Shown here: piece by piece, positions 1-8,732 of the stretch | Layout of the letters: every line of letters starts with the position of its first letter | Position numbering within the stretch: position 1 is the first letter of the stretch | NCBI GenBank assembly: GCA_016707885.1 | Contig: JADJGU010000001.1 | Location: forward strand, 434,001 to 498,000 | DNA: 64,000 bases | Direction of reading: 5' to 3' | Source: Sphingomonadales bacterium | Lineage (GTDB): Bacteria > Pseudomonadota > Alphaproteobacteria > Sphingomonadales > Sphingomonadaceae | Program-made: the position numbers and the translations under genes | The notes under the pieces: model-generated | What the model was told of the DNA's origin: nothing | What the model saw: the letters and a program-made list of their open reading frames with translations, nothing else | The model's database searches: none

Positions 1-1173
1 ACCAGTCGTCGAACGACGCTGGAAATGACCATGCGGCGCTATGTCGAAACGCTACCCAATGTCCGGCTTCAATGCGGCTTTCGCGTCGAGCGACTTCTCA
101 CCCGCAAGGGAGAGGACGGCATATTGCAGGTCATTGGCGTCCAAGGCATGCTCGATGGCGTAGAGACGTCATTGCACGCCGATATTGTAGTCGATGCCTC
201 TGGCAAGGGCGGGCGCGGTATCAAGCAACTCATCGACGAAGGCGCTGTCATCAAAGAGGAAAGCGAAAGCGCGGGCATACTCTATTTCACCCGTCATTAC
301 CGCCTGCTGCCGGGTCAAGAGGAACCCGACCGGCGGAGCAACCCGCCAGCATCGGGCGATCTCGGCTATCTCAAATTCGGGGTATTCCCGGGCGACAATG
401 GCAATTTCTCGATCACCCTCGCCGTACCAGAAGTCGAACTGGAATTGCGGCAAGCAATAGTCGATCCCGAAATCTTCCACGCGATTACGTTGATGCTGCC
501 CGGGCTATTTCCGTGGACAAATGCCAACCGGTCTGAACCAACCGGCAAGGTCATCGGCATGGGCGATCTGGTCAGTCGCTGGCGCGACATGGTGGTCGAC
601 GGCAAACCCGCAGCGCACGGATATTTCGCACTTGGCGACACGCTTGTCCGCACCAATCCGCTATTCGGGCGCGGCTGCTCCTTCGCGGCGGTCAGCGCCC
701 AGTCGCTTCGCAAGGTGCTCGACACTCATAGCAAACCGACGGAACGGGCGATTGCATTCGACGAAGCGATAAAGTCGGAACTGCGGCCCTTTTACCTCAA
801 CCAGCGGCAGCAGGATCGCGCCGCAATCAAGGAAGCGCGGCGGGCACTGACACCCGGTGCGCGCGCAAAATTGCGCACAAGGCTGACGAAAAGTTTCATC
901 AAGGACGGAATCGAAATCGCAATCCGGTCAGATACCAAATTGCTGCGCGAAGCCTTGCGCGGGTTTCATATGCTGGAGCATCCCGATGCCTGGCTGCGCC
1001 GTCCGCGCAATCTGGGGGGCGTGCTCTATTACTGGGCGCGGGGCAAGCGCCGCAATGCGGCCGCCTATCGGCCTGAGCCCGGCCCTGAACGTGAAGCGAT
1101 GCTGCGGTCCTTGCAAATAGACCATCAGGCCGACATCAACCGCATTGCGTCTGAAATGGCACGGGCGGCATAG
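1..1173 (+). CDS. FAD-dependent monooxygenase, 5' end missing
   Basis: The reading frame is already open at base 1 and the residues before the first in-frame ATG (base 25) look like protein, so the gene begins upstream of the window and lacks its N-terminal FAD Rossmann motif here. What remains shows the VVDASG strand and the segment GYFALGDTLVRTNPLFGRG. This is the family's GD motif, which binds the FAD pyrophosphate and ribose in para-hydroxybenzoate-hydroxylase-like monooxygenases and related reductases. The C-terminal part is rich in Arg and Lys. The substrate cannot be told. It converges with the Baeyer-Villiger monooxygenase gene. A geranylgeranyl-reductase-like role is an alternative. 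Confidence 0.75.
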   Translation, partial: TSRRTTLEMTMRRYVETLPNVRLQCGFRVERLLTRKGEDGILQVIGVQGMLDGVETSLHADIVVDASGKGGRGIKQLIDEGAVIKEESESAGILYFTRHYRLLPGQEEPDRRSNPPASGDLGYLKFGVFPGDNGNFSITLAVPEVELELRQAIVDPEIFHAITLMLPGLFPWTNANRSEPTGKVIGMGDLVSRWRDMVVDGKPAAHGYFALGDTLVRTNPLFGRGCSFAAVSAQSLRKVLDTHSKPTERAIAFDEAIKSELRPFYLNQRQQDRAAIKEARRALTPGARAKLRTRLTKSFIKDGIEIAIRSDTKLLREALRGFHMLEHPDAWLRRPRNLGGVLYYWARGKRRNAAAYRPEPGPEREAMLRSLQIDHQADINRIASEMARAA

Positions 1174-1246
1174 TGCTGGCGTGACAAAGCCAAGTCGATC
1201 GGCGCGGCGTTAAGCCAAAAAATCGTCACGCCGACCGTTCACGCGG

Positions 1247-3067
1247 TCAGGTCAGAACAAGCCCGCGCATTTCGCCGTCTGATCGCCAATCTTCAAGGAT
1301 ACGGAAAAACGCAACTGACCCTTTGCCATAAGAGCTGAAACTGGCGGCCTGCTCGCTGATTTGCCCCTCGCCATTGTAATAGCCGGGCGTGCATTCCTCG
1401 AGGAATTTACGACGGTCAAGCACGGCATCGAGAATTTCCTGCGTCCAGGAATCTTCGGCTTCTACAGTTGGCTCCACGCGGGTCTTCTGCTGCTTGAGCG
1501 CGGCGGAAATAATATGTGCAGCATGCTGGCTCTGCTCTGCCAGCGCGTGCGGATAATTGGCGGTAAAGCCCGATTGGATGGTCGAAAAGATAAAGCAGTT
1601 GGGAAAGCCGTTGACCGTCATGCCATGCAGCGTACGCCCGCCGGTTGCCCATTTCTCTTCCAGCGAGCGCCCACCGACACCGTGGATGTCATAACCTGTG
1701 CGTCGGGCAAAGCTGGTTCCCACCTCAAAACCAGTGGCAAAGATCAGGCAATCGAGCGGATACTCTTTGCCATTCGCAACCACGCCGCGCGCGGTAATGC
1801 GTTCGACGCCCTTTCCGTCCGTATCAACCAAGGTGACATTCGGCCGGTTGAAAGTCGGCAGATAATCATCGTGGAAACACGGGCGTTTGCAGAACTGGTT
1901 GTAATAGGGCTTCAACGCCTCGGCAACAGCAGCATTTTCCACCACTGAATCAACACGGCCGCGGATCGAATCCATTTTCTTGAAATCCGCGAGTTGAACC
2001 AATTCATCCGGATCGACATTTTTGCCTTCAGCGGCAGCCTTTTCGGCGCGCATCCGGGCGATCACGCCTAAGTTGCGAATAATGTCGGTCCAGCCGTCGG
2101 CGACAAGATCTTCTTCTGCCCAGCCGCCAGATACTAGAGTGTTGAAATTCTCCATCCTGTTCTGGTGCCAGCCGGGGGTCAGCGACCCGGCCCAATCCGG
2201 ATCGGTCGGGCGGTCGCCGCGCACGTCTATCGACGATGGCGTACGTTGAAAGACATAGAGATGCTTCGCCGCTGCTCCAAGATGGGGAACGGCCTGCACG
2301 GCTGTCGCGCCGGTACCGATTATGCCGACCACCTTGTCGCCAAGCTTGTCGAGGCCACCGGTCGAATCGCCGCCGGTATAGGCATAGTCCCAGCGGCTGG
2401 TATGGAATGTATGTCCGGCAAAATCTTCAATGCCGGGAATGCCAGGCAGTTTGGGCCGGTCCAGCGGGCCATTGGCCATCACCACAAAGCGGGCGCGGAT
2501 GGCGTCACCCCTGTTGGTCGAAACAATCCACCGCCGCGCAGATTCGTCCCATGAAAGGTCGGTCACCTCGGTCTGGAAAAGCACATCGCGGTTGAGGTCA
2601 TAATGCTCGGCAAGCCGTTGCGTGTAAGCCCGGATTTCCGGCCCTTGCGAATATTTGCGTTCCGGCATGAAACCGGTTTCCTCGAGCAACGGCAAATACA
2701 CATAGCTTTCAATGTCGCAAGCCGCACCGGGATAACGGTTCCAGTACCAGGTCCCGCCAAAGGCTCCGCCTTTTTCAATCAAGCGGATATCCTCAATGCC
2801 TGCATCGCGCAGTCTTGCCCCGGCGAGCAGCCCGCCAAAGCCGCCGCCAATAACGACAACATCTTTTTCGTCCGACAGCGGCGCACGCTCGATAATCTGC
2901 TCGACATAAGGGTCTTCGCGATAATGGGCGAACTTGCCCGCCATCTCGACATATTGCTCATTCGCATCGCCGCGCAGACGCTTGTCACGTTCGGCACGAT
3001 ATTTGGCTTTGAGTGCATTGGGATCAAATCCGAGTTCGCCAGTGTTCGCTTGGGTCTCTGTCGTCAT
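1247..3067 (-). CDS. Type I Baeyer-Villiger monooxygenase
   Basis: This flavoprotein monooxygenase (606 aa from the chosen ATG) would use NADPH, FAD and O2 to insert oxygen next to a ketone, giving an ester or lactone. Visible are the FAD Rossmann motif GGGFGG (residues 74-79), the Baeyer-Villiger fingerprint FAGHTFHTSRWD (216-227, matching FxGxxxHxxxW[P/D]) and the NADPH Rossmann motif GTGATA (251-256). About 70 residues precede the first Rossmann fold, as in cyclopentadecanone- and steroid-type members. A longer frame beginning with TTG at 3115 exists, but ATG at 3067 gives the normal family start. A TetR gene lies 129 bp upstream on the same strand and is the likely regulator. The substrate is unknown; alicyclic or long-chain ketones are plausible. 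Confidence 0.92.
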   Translation of the reverse strand: MTTETQANTGELGFDPNALKAKYRAERDKRLRGDANEQYVEMAGKFAHYREDPYVEQIIERAPLSDEKDVVVIGGGFGGLLAGARLRDAGIEDIRLIEKGGAFGGTWYWNRYPGAACDIESYVYLPLLEETGFMPERKYSQGPEIRAYTQRLAEHYDLNRDVLFQTEVTDLSWDESARRWIVSTNRGDAIRARFVVMANGPLDRPKLPGIPGIEDFAGHTFHTSRWDYAYTGGDSTGGLDKLGDKVVGIIGTGATAVQAVPHLGAAAKHLYVFQRTPSSIDVRGDRPTDPDWAGSLTPGWHQNRMENFNTLVSGGWAEEDLVADGWTDIIRNLGVIARMRAEKAAAEGKNVDPDELVQLADFKKMDSIRGRVDSVVENAAVAEALKPYYNQFCKRPCFHDDYLPTFNRPNVTLVDTDGKGVERITARGVVANGKEYPLDCLIFATGFEVGTSFARRTGYDIHGVGGRSLEEKWATGGRTLHGMTVNGFPNCFIFSTIQSGFTANYPHALAEQSQHAAHIISAALKQQKTRVEPTVEAEDSWTQEILDAVLDRRKFLEECTPGYYNGEGQISEQAASFSSYGKGSVAFFRILEDWRSDGEMRGLVLT

Positions 3068-3196
3068 AGTCGGGCTCGCTTTGCTAATAGAAACTATATC
3101 CGTTGGGCGCAGCAATTGCGTATTGGATGGAGGCGGCCAAAATCGGCCTGTGTCGAAGGTGCGTCATATCGAGCGCACCGAGCTTTCCGGTGGCAG

Positions 3197-3808
3197 TCAG
3201 CTCGCGCGTCCCATCGCTTCTAAAATCGTTCCCAAACGACAAGCTGATTCGACCACCTCTTCGATTGGCGTAGTGAAATCATTGATGATCCAGTCGAGCG
3301 CTATGTTAAGGATCGCGCCGACGGCGCCAATGGCAACCATCCGGTCAATGCGCGACAAGCGGTCCAAAGGCGCATCGACGATCAGCTCGGCAAATGTCTC
3401 GACCGCCGTTTCGAGATATTCGTCCACAATCGGGCTGATACCCCGAATTTCGACCAGAAAGGCACGGGCATGTGCAGGCTGTTCGCGCAGCATCCCGTAA
3501 TAATTGGTCAATATTGTCCGCAGGCGCTCGTTTCGCGGAACCACCTCGCACTTGGCGCGCAATTCGCCGACCATATATTGCAAAGAAGCCGAAGCGACTG
3601 CCACCAGCATGTCTTCGCTGTTGGCGAAACTTTCGTAGAAATAACGCTCGGTAAGGCCAGCTGCGTCACATACCGCTTTTACCGAGGAATGACGAAATCC
3701 ACGCTCGCTATATACTTGCAGCGCAGCAGTCAGCAGCTGCGCGCGCCGTTCCGCCTTACGCTCGTCGGCCCCACGGCCGCGCCATCTTCTTTCAACTGCC
3801 TGCGCCAT
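3197..3808 (-). CDS. TetR family transcriptional regulator
   Basis: A 203-aa regulator with the N-terminal TetR helix-turn-helix: AALQVYSERGFRHSSVKAV, then AGLTERYFYESFANSEDML (about residues 26-66). The remainder is a divergent helical ligand-binding domain, as usual for the family. The N-terminus is strongly basic (RRWRGRG). It is read in the same direction as the downstream Baeyer-Villiger gene, so it may regulate that gene and itself. A perfect inverted repeat that could be its operator lies 36 bp upstream of the start codon (3844-3861). The ligand is unknown; a ketone or lipid-like inducer is a guess from the neighbour. Confidence 0.88.
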   Translation of the reverse strand: MAQAVERRWRGRGADERKAERRAQLLTAALQVYSERGFRHSSVKAVCDAAGLTERYFYESFANSEDMLVAVASASLQYMVGELRAKCEVVPRNERLRTILTNYYGMLREQPAHARAFLVEIRGISPIVDEYLETAVETFAELIVDAPLDRLSRIDRMVAIGAVGAILNIALDWIINDFTTPIEEVVESACRLGTILEAMGRAS

Positions 3809-3843
3809 ATTTCAAAGACAGCCTAACCGAACAATCGTGTTGT

Positions 3844-3861
3844 TGACAATCTAAATTGTCA
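3844..3861. promoter_or_regulatory. Perfect palindrome upstream of tetR, likely autoregulatory operator
   Basis: TGACAAT-N4-ATTGTCA is a perfect 7-bp inverted repeat with a 4-bp spacer. It lies 36 bp upstream of the TetR start codon at 3808. Size and position fit a TetR dimer site overlapping the promoter; a TTGTCA hexamer inside it could be the -35 element for the minus-strand gene. I did not find a second perfect copy upstream of the Baeyer-Villiger gene. Confidence 0.6.
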
Positions 3862-3945
3862 TTTTGGCAAAGCCTTTTGGACACAGGCGATTTCAGCCCG
3901 CTTTACGTAGCGCTGCGGGCCATATTCAATAGGACATCGTGTGGG

Positions 3946-4818
3946 CTAAAGCGTCTTGATGATCGCCGAGAAATCGAGACCGCCCTGTCCCGCCTTTTCA
4001 AAGCCGTCGTAAAGCGCAGCGGCTTTCTCGCCCATCGGCACATCGGCATCGACCGAGGCCGCCGCCTCCATCGCCAGTTTCAAATCCTTGAGCATCAGCG
4101 CAGTTGCAAAGCCGCCCTGATAGTCGTTGTCTGCCGGTGATTGCGGGCCGACGCCGGGGACCGGGCAATAGCTCGTCATCGACCAGTTCTGGCCCGACGC
4201 CTTGGACGAGATGTCGTAGAAAGTTTGCAGATCGAGGCCGAGCTTGTCGGCCAGCATGAAAGCCTCGCAGGTTGCGATCATCGACGCGCCAAGCAGCATA
4301 TTGTTGCAGATCTTCGCTGCCTGCCCTGCCCCTGATGCGCCCGCATGGATCACCGCCTTGCCCATTGCGGCAAGGATGGGTGCGGCGCGCGCAAAGGCGC
4401 TGTCACTTCCGCCGACCATGAAGGTTAGCGTGCCGCCATTTGCCGCAGCGATGCCGCCCGATACCGGGGCATCGACCATTTCATAGCCTGCCGCAGTCGC
4501 ATCCGCCGTTACCTTGCGGGCGGTATCGACATCGATGGTCGAGCAATCGAGCAGGATCGCACCCTTGGGAGCATGGCCGATGACGTCACCTTCGTAGACG
4601 GCCTCGACAATCTTACCGTTGGGGAGCATTGAGACCACCGCTTCCGCATCGGCCACTGCCTCGCGCACGCTGGTGAAAGTCGCGCAGCCATTCTCCTGCG
4701 CCCGCGCCAGTGCCTCTTCCGACAGATCGAACGCGTTGACGCTATGCCCCGCCTTTACAAGGTTCGCAGCCATCCCGCCGCCCATATTGCCGAGACCGAT
4801 AAAGGCTATTTTGCTCAC
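3946..4818 (-). CDS. mmsB: 3-hydroxyisobutyrate dehydrogenase
   Basis: This enzyme oxidises 3-hydroxyisobutyrate to methylmalonate semialdehyde with NAD+, a late step of valine breakdown in the cytoplasm. The 290-aa protein has the Rossmann motif IGLGNMGGGMA (7-17), the substrate motif DAPVSGG (116-122) and the conserved catalytic lysine in GAGQAAKICNN (K169), all typical of the 3-hydroxyacid dehydrogenase family at full length. The start is GTG at 4818. Its Shine-Dalgarno-like AGGAAAGG lies inside the end of the preceding small gene, whose stop is 2 bp upstream, so translation is probably coupled. It is the last gene of the minus-strand operon that starts with mmsA. Confidence 0.95.
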   Translation of the reverse strand: MSKIAFIGLGNMGGGMAANLVKAGHSVNAFDLSEEALARAQENGCATFTSVREAVADAEAVVSMLPNGKIVEAVYEGDVIGHAPKGAILLDCSTIDVDTARKVTADATAAGYEMVDAPVSGGIAAANGGTLTFMVGGSDSAFARAAPILAAMGKAVIHAGASGAGQAAKICNNMLLGASMIATCEAFMLADKLGLDLQTFYDISSKASGQNWSMTSYCPVPGVGPQSPADNDYQGGFATALMLKDLKLAMEAAASVDADVPMGEKAAALYDGFEKAGQGGLDFSAIIKTL

Positions 4819-4820
4819 AA

Positions 4821-5069
4821 TTACGAGCCTTTCCTAAACTCTAAAACAGAATGCGTTGCTAAAACGGAGAACATCGCGAATGCGAAAAACGGGAGTCCAA
4901 AGAGTAGTTCGATGTTGCCATCTTTGTTTATCGAGTCTGTCGCAACGTAACTGCCGATATTTGCTGATAGTCCATAGACAATGGAAATGATGAAGCGATT
5001 CCATGCTCTTTTGCACGACAGCCAGCCCACACCAATTCCGCCGATTAAAACGAGAAGAAAATATGCCAT
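4821..5069 (-). CDS. Small hydrophobic membrane protein, AT-rich gene
   Basis: An 82-aa frame that I do not recognise. Three hydrophobic stretches (about residues 2-17, 25-43 and 52-72) suggest a small inner-membrane protein. It fits exactly between two valine-catabolism genes, beginning 13 bp after the acyl-CoA dehydrogenase stop and ending 2 bp before mmsB. An AGAGAG element lies about 8 bp before its ATG. The DNA is visibly richer in A and T than the flanking genes and uses codons such as ATA, TTA and AAT that they avoid. This suggests recent arrival or a gene born in place. No function can be assigned. Confidence 0.6.
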   Translation of the reverse strand: MAYFLLVLIGGIGVGWLSCKRAWNRFIISIVYGLSANIGSYVATDSINKDGNIELLFGLPFFAFAMFSVLATHSVLEFRKGS

Positions 5070-5082
5070 CCGATTGTGCTCT

Positions 5083-6228
5083 CTATTGGCGTAATAAATC
5101 CCTTCCGACGATCATCCGCATCACCTGATTGGTGCCTTCGAGGATCGAGTGGACGCGCAGGTCGCGCCAGAAACGCTCGATCGGATAGTCGCGCAAATAG
5201 CCATAGCCGCCAAAGAGCTGCAGCGCCTTGTTGACAATTTCGCTGCCATTGTCGGTCGCCAACCGCTTGGCCATGGCCGAGAAGCGGCTCTTGTCGGGCG
5301 CATTGGCGTTCACTTTGCACGCGGCCATATAGAGTAGTGCGCGGGCGGCTTCGAGGTCGGTCGCCATGTCAGCGAGCATGAACTGGGTGTTTTGGAAGTC
5401 GGCAATCGGCTGGCCGAATTGCTGGCGTTCCTTGGTATATTTGACTGCCTCGTCGAGGCAGCGCTGCGCGCCACCCAGCGAGCAAGCACCGATATTCAGC
5501 CGCCCGCCATCGAGCCCCGCCATCGCAAAGCGGAAGCCATCGCCCTCTGCACCAACACGGTTGGCGACGGGCACGCGGCAATCCTCAAAGATCACCTGCG
5601 CCGTCGGGCTGGCGTTCCAGCCAAGTTTCTTCTCCGGCGCGCCAAAACTGAGGCCGGGCGTGTCTTTGTCGACCACAAGGCAGCTGATACCCTTGGCCTT
5701 CTCATCGCCGGTACGCACCATCACGACATAGATGTCGTTATAGCCTGCGCCCGAAATGAACTGCTTCGTGCCGTTGAGGACATAATGATCGCCATCCAGC
5801 CGCGCGCTGGTTTTCAGCGCAGCTGCGTCTGATCCCGAACCCGGCTCGGTCAGGCAGTAACTGGCGATCTTCTCCATGCTGACCAGATCCGGAAGGTAGC
5901 GCGCCTTAAGTTCTGCCGAGCCGAAGCTGTCGATCATCCATGCGGCCATATTGTGGATCGAGATATAGGCACTGGTCGCGGGGCAGCCATAGGCCATCGC
6001 TTCCATGATCAACGCCGCCTCAAGCCGCCCAAGCCCGATCCCGCCATTCTCCTCCGAAATATAGATTGCCCCAAAGCCAAGCTCGCCCGCCGCCTTCCAG
6101 ACGTCGACCGGATAGTGCGATTTCTCGTCCCACTCGCCCGCAAAAGGCGTGATGCGATCGGCGGTAAATTTGCGCGCCATTTCCTGGATGGCGAGCTGGT
6201 CTTCGGTGAGGTCAAATTGATTCGTCAT
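5083..6228 (-). CDS. Acyl-CoA dehydrogenase, probably isobutyryl-CoA dehydrogenase
   Basis: A 381-aa FAD enzyme of full family length. It shows the signature YCLTEPGSGSDAA, the second signature GGYGYLRDYPIERFWRD, and the C-terminal ILEGTNQV containing the catalytic base, here E364. Placement between mmsA and mmsB points to isobutyryl-CoA oxidation to methacrylyl-CoA in valine degradation (ACAD8-like). Electrons would pass to electron-transfer flavoprotein. The ATG at 6228 overlaps the stop of the polysaccharide deacetylase gene as ATGA, indicating translational coupling. The enoyl-CoA hydratase and hydroxyisobutyryl-CoA hydrolase that usually sit between this gene and mmsB are absent. A short/branched-chain acyl-CoA dehydrogenase of other specificity is possible. 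Confidence 0.88.
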   Translation of the reverse strand: MTNQFDLTEDQLAIQEMARKFTADRITPFAGEWDEKSHYPVDVWKAAGELGFGAIYISEENGGIGLGRLEAALIMEAMAYGCPATSAYISIHNMAAWMIDSFGSAELKARYLPDLVSMEKIASYCLTEPGSGSDAAALKTSARLDGDHYVLNGTKQFISGAGYNDIYVVMVRTGDEKAKGISCLVVDKDTPGLSFGAPEKKLGWNASPTAQVIFEDCRVPVANRVGAEGDGFRFAMAGLDGGRLNIGACSLGGAQRCLDEAVKYTKERQQFGQPIADFQNTQFMLADMATDLEAARALLYMAACKVNANAPDKSRFSAMAKRLATDNGSEIVNKALQLFGGYGYLRDYPIERFWRDLRVHSILEGTNQVMRMIVGRDLLRQ

Positions 6229-7193
6229 TGCTTCACTGTCTCTTTCACCACGCGCCGTTCAAACAAATATGTCGTAACGCCTTCCCCCATCCAAAGGGGA
6301 GACAAGGGCGGTTCGACTCCCTTTTCCCATGCCAATGCACCGGTCAAGGTGCCCCAGCTATACGGAACATCCGGAAATGCTTTTTTCAACGCATCACTAT
6401 AGGCTTCGTCGACCGAAATAATTGTCCAGCCGTTGCGGCGCAATTCGGCGGCAAGATCCCCGATGAACATCGCGGCGAGGTCGGTTTCGTGCAGCAATAG
6501 TATATGAGCTGGAGATCGACCCAATGTACGCTGCGCAAGGATATCATGATATTCAACGGCGCTGAGCTGCATCTGCAGATACAGTTTGCGCAACGCCTTC
6601 ATATCCATCGCCTTGCCAGATGCGACGGCTTCAATCGTCAATCGTTCAAGATGCCAGTCTGTCCCGTCTGCGGTGACATAACCATTGCGCAACCCGCGCG
6701 CTGCCAGACCGGCGCGTACCGCATCACGCTTGATTTTGTCGGCAGCTCCTTCGTCCAGATAGGGAAAGCGGAACCAGGGGCGGTACCCGTCCCGGCCCGA
6801 AAGCCATTTCTCTGCCCGGTCGACGTCGGCCAGATATTCCTCGGCTGTCGATTCGCTCAGATGATTATGCGAAAAACTGTGATTGGCGATGACGTGTCCG
6901 GCAGCGACATAGGCTGCGATCCGTTTTTCTCCACCAACACCATCGGGCGCATCAAGACGCCCCGGGTTTACAAAAAATGCGGCTTGCGCGACTTTGGCGT
7001 CGCGCAGAGCTGCGATCAGTTTTTCGGTACGTTCGTCCGGCGTGAAAAAGGCCCCGCGCTGACGAGGGATGTCATCAAAGGACAGGGCGATCTTTTTTTC
7101 CGCAAAAACGGGTCCGCCTGCAACAAACAGACAGATCAACAAAGCCAGGCGAAACAGCACGCAATCACCCCATCGTCGGAATGATGAACGCAT
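6225..7193 (-). CDS. Exported polysaccharide deacetylase family protein
   Basis: The mature part carries the NodB fold motifs. These are SFDD (D40, D41 counting from the ATG at 7193), HSFSH (H105, H109) for the metal, FRFPY (motif 3) and LLLHETD near the end. Such enzymes remove N- or O-acetyl groups from cell-wall or extracellular sugars, or act as related amidohydrolases. An N-terminal signal peptide ends at VFA-EKK. The start is uncertain: ATG at 7193 gives a basic n-region but overlaps mmsA by 29 bp, while GTG at 7160 sits just after the mmsA stop with GGGG upstream. The gene overlaps the next gene by ATGA. Its place inside a valine operon is odd. Confidence 0.82.
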   Translation of the reverse strand: MRSSFRRWGDCVLFRLALLICLFVAGGPVFAEKKIALSFDDIPRQRGAFFTPDERTEKLIAALRDAKVAQAAFFVNPGRLDAPDGVGGEKRIAAYVAAGHVIANHSFSHNHLSESTAEEYLADVDRAEKWLSGRDGYRPWFRFPYLDEGAADKIKRDAVRAGLAARGLRNGYVTADGTDWHLERLTIEAVASGKAMDMKALRKLYLQMQLSAVEYHDILAQRTLGRSPAHILLLHETDLAAMFIGDLAAELRRNGWTIISVDEAYSDALKKAFPDVPYSWGTLTGALAWEKGVEPPLSPLWMGEGVTTYLFERRVVKETVKQ

Positions 7194-8658
7194 TGGTTCC
7201 GTCAGGCGAGCCATCGGGCCAGCGTGCGGTGACTTTCTTCACCTTGGTCCAGAATTTGATGCCTTCGATGCCATATTGGTCTGTGTCGCCAAAGCCCGAG
7301 CGCTTCCAGCCGCCAAAGCTGTGATAGGCGACCGGCACCGGGATCGGCACGTTGATGCCGACCATGCCGACATTGACCCGCGCGGCGAATTCGCGTGCGG
7401 CGTGGCCGTTGCGGGTGAAGATCGCGACGCCATTGCCGTACTGGTGCTTGCTCGGCAGGCTCAATGCCTCCTCAAAATCCTTGGCGCGTACCATCTGCAG
7501 CACGGGTCCGAAAATCTCTTCCTTATAGCTTTCCATGTCGGTGGTGACATGGTCGAACAGGGTCGGGCCGATGAAATAGCCTTCCTCATGGCCCTGCAGT
7601 TTATAACCGCGCCCGTCGATGACGAGCTCTGCACCTTCATCGGCGCATTTCTGGATCCAGCCTTCAACCTTCGCCTTATGCTGCGCCGTGACGACCGGGC
7701 CATAATGCGCATCGGGATCGGTCGAGATGCCAAGCTTGAGCGCATGGATCGCCGGGATCAGCTTTTCCTTGAGGCGTTCGGCGGTATCCTCACCCACCGG
7801 CACAACCACGGGCAGCGCCATGCAGCGCTCACCAGCCGAACCAAAGGCAGCGCCGGTCAGGTCGTTCACCACCTGATCAAGATCAGCATCGGGCATCACA
7901 ATGCCGTGGTTCTTCGCCCCGCCCATCGCCTGCACGCGCTTTCCGGCAGCGACACCGCGGTTGTAGACATAGTGCGCAATGTCAGACGAACCGACAAAGC
8001 TCACCGCGCCGATCGCCGGATGATCGAGAATCGCATCGACGATTTCCTTGTCGCCATGGACGACCTGGAAAATCCCTTCGGGCATGCCTGCCTCAAGGAA
8101 CAACTCTGCAATACGGTTGGGCACGCTCGGATCGCGCTCCGAAGGCTTCAGGATGAAGGCGTTGCCGACGCTGGTGCATACCGCACCCATCCACAACGGG
8201 ATCATTGCGGGAAAGTTGAACGGGGTGATGCCTGCGCCAATCCCGAGCGGCTGGCGCATCGAGTAAACATCGATGCCCGGGCCAGCGCCCTGCGTATATT
8301 CGCCCTTCAACACATGCGGCAGGCCGCAGCAGAACTCGACAACCTCCAGCCCGCGCTGGATATCGCCCTTGCTGTCGGCGATCACCTTGCCATGCTCGGC
8401 GGAGAGCATGTGCGCCAGTTCGTCCATATGGCGTTCGACGAGCGCCTTGAAATCGAACATCACGCGCGCGCGGCGCTGCGGGTTCATCGCTGCCCAGCCC
8501 GGTTGCGCCTTTTGTGCAGCCGCTACGGCCAGATCGAGCACCACCGCATCGCCCAGCGCCACGCGGCCCTGCACACCGCCATTATTGGGGTCCATGATGT
8601 CGCTGAACCGCGAAGCCGCAGGCGCACCGCCCGCAAGGAAATGGTCAATCTGGCGCAT
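7165..8658 (-). CDS. mmsA: Methylmalonate-semialdehyde dehydrogenase (CoA-acylating)
   Basis: Converts methylmalonate semialdehyde to propionyl-CoA (and malonate semialdehyde to acetyl-CoA) with NAD+ and CoA, closing valine degradation. The protein has 497 aa from the ATG at 8658, preceded by an excellent AGGAGAG site. A longer frame to 8700 lacks this. The catalytic cysteine is in SAGERCMALP (C279). Where ordinary aldehyde dehydrogenases have the general-base Glu, it reads MGGAKNHG, the Asn substitution typical of the CoA-dependent MMSDH subfamily. The N-terminal substrate segment and TPFNFPAMIPLWM are also characteristic. It is the first gene of the operon ending in mmsB. A TTGCTA/TAAGAT promoter-like pair lies about 75-100 bp upstream. 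Confidence 0.95.
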   Translation of the reverse strand: MRQIDHFLAGGAPAASRFSDIMDPNNGGVQGRVALGDAVVLDLAVAAAQKAQPGWAAMNPQRRARVMFDFKALVERHMDELAHMLSAEHGKVIADSKGDIQRGLEVVEFCCGLPHVLKGEYTQGAGPGIDVYSMRQPLGIGAGITPFNFPAMIPLWMGAVCTSVGNAFILKPSERDPSVPNRIAELFLEAGMPEGIFQVVHGDKEIVDAILDHPAIGAVSFVGSSDIAHYVYNRGVAAGKRVQAMGGAKNHGIVMPDADLDQVVNDLTGAAFGSAGERCMALPVVVPVGEDTAERLKEKLIPAIHALKLGISTDPDAHYGPVVTAQHKAKVEGWIQKCADEGAELVIDGRGYKLQGHEEGYFIGPTLFDHVTTDMESYKEEIFGPVLQMVRAKDFEEALSLPSKHQYGNGVAIFTRNGHAAREFAARVNVGMVGINVPIPVPVAYHSFGGWKRSGFGDTDQYGIEGIKFWTKVKKVTARWPDGSPDGTNAFIIPTMG

Positions 8659-8732
8659 CTTGGCTCTCCTATAATCCCAGTCCGGATACGCTGCGGCCAT
8701 AATGACCCTTTTGCGAGATTCGGTAATAATAC

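Noticed and set aside
1178..1232. GGCGTGAC and GTCACGCC between the convergent FAD and Baeyer-Villiger genes as a terminator.
   Set aside because: The arms are 39 bp apart and there is no T-tract; a stable terminator hairpin is unlikely.
4744..4950. A plus-strand small frame crossing the mmsB start and the small AT-rich gene.
   Set aside because: It conflicts with two better supported minus-strand genes and has no ribosome site.
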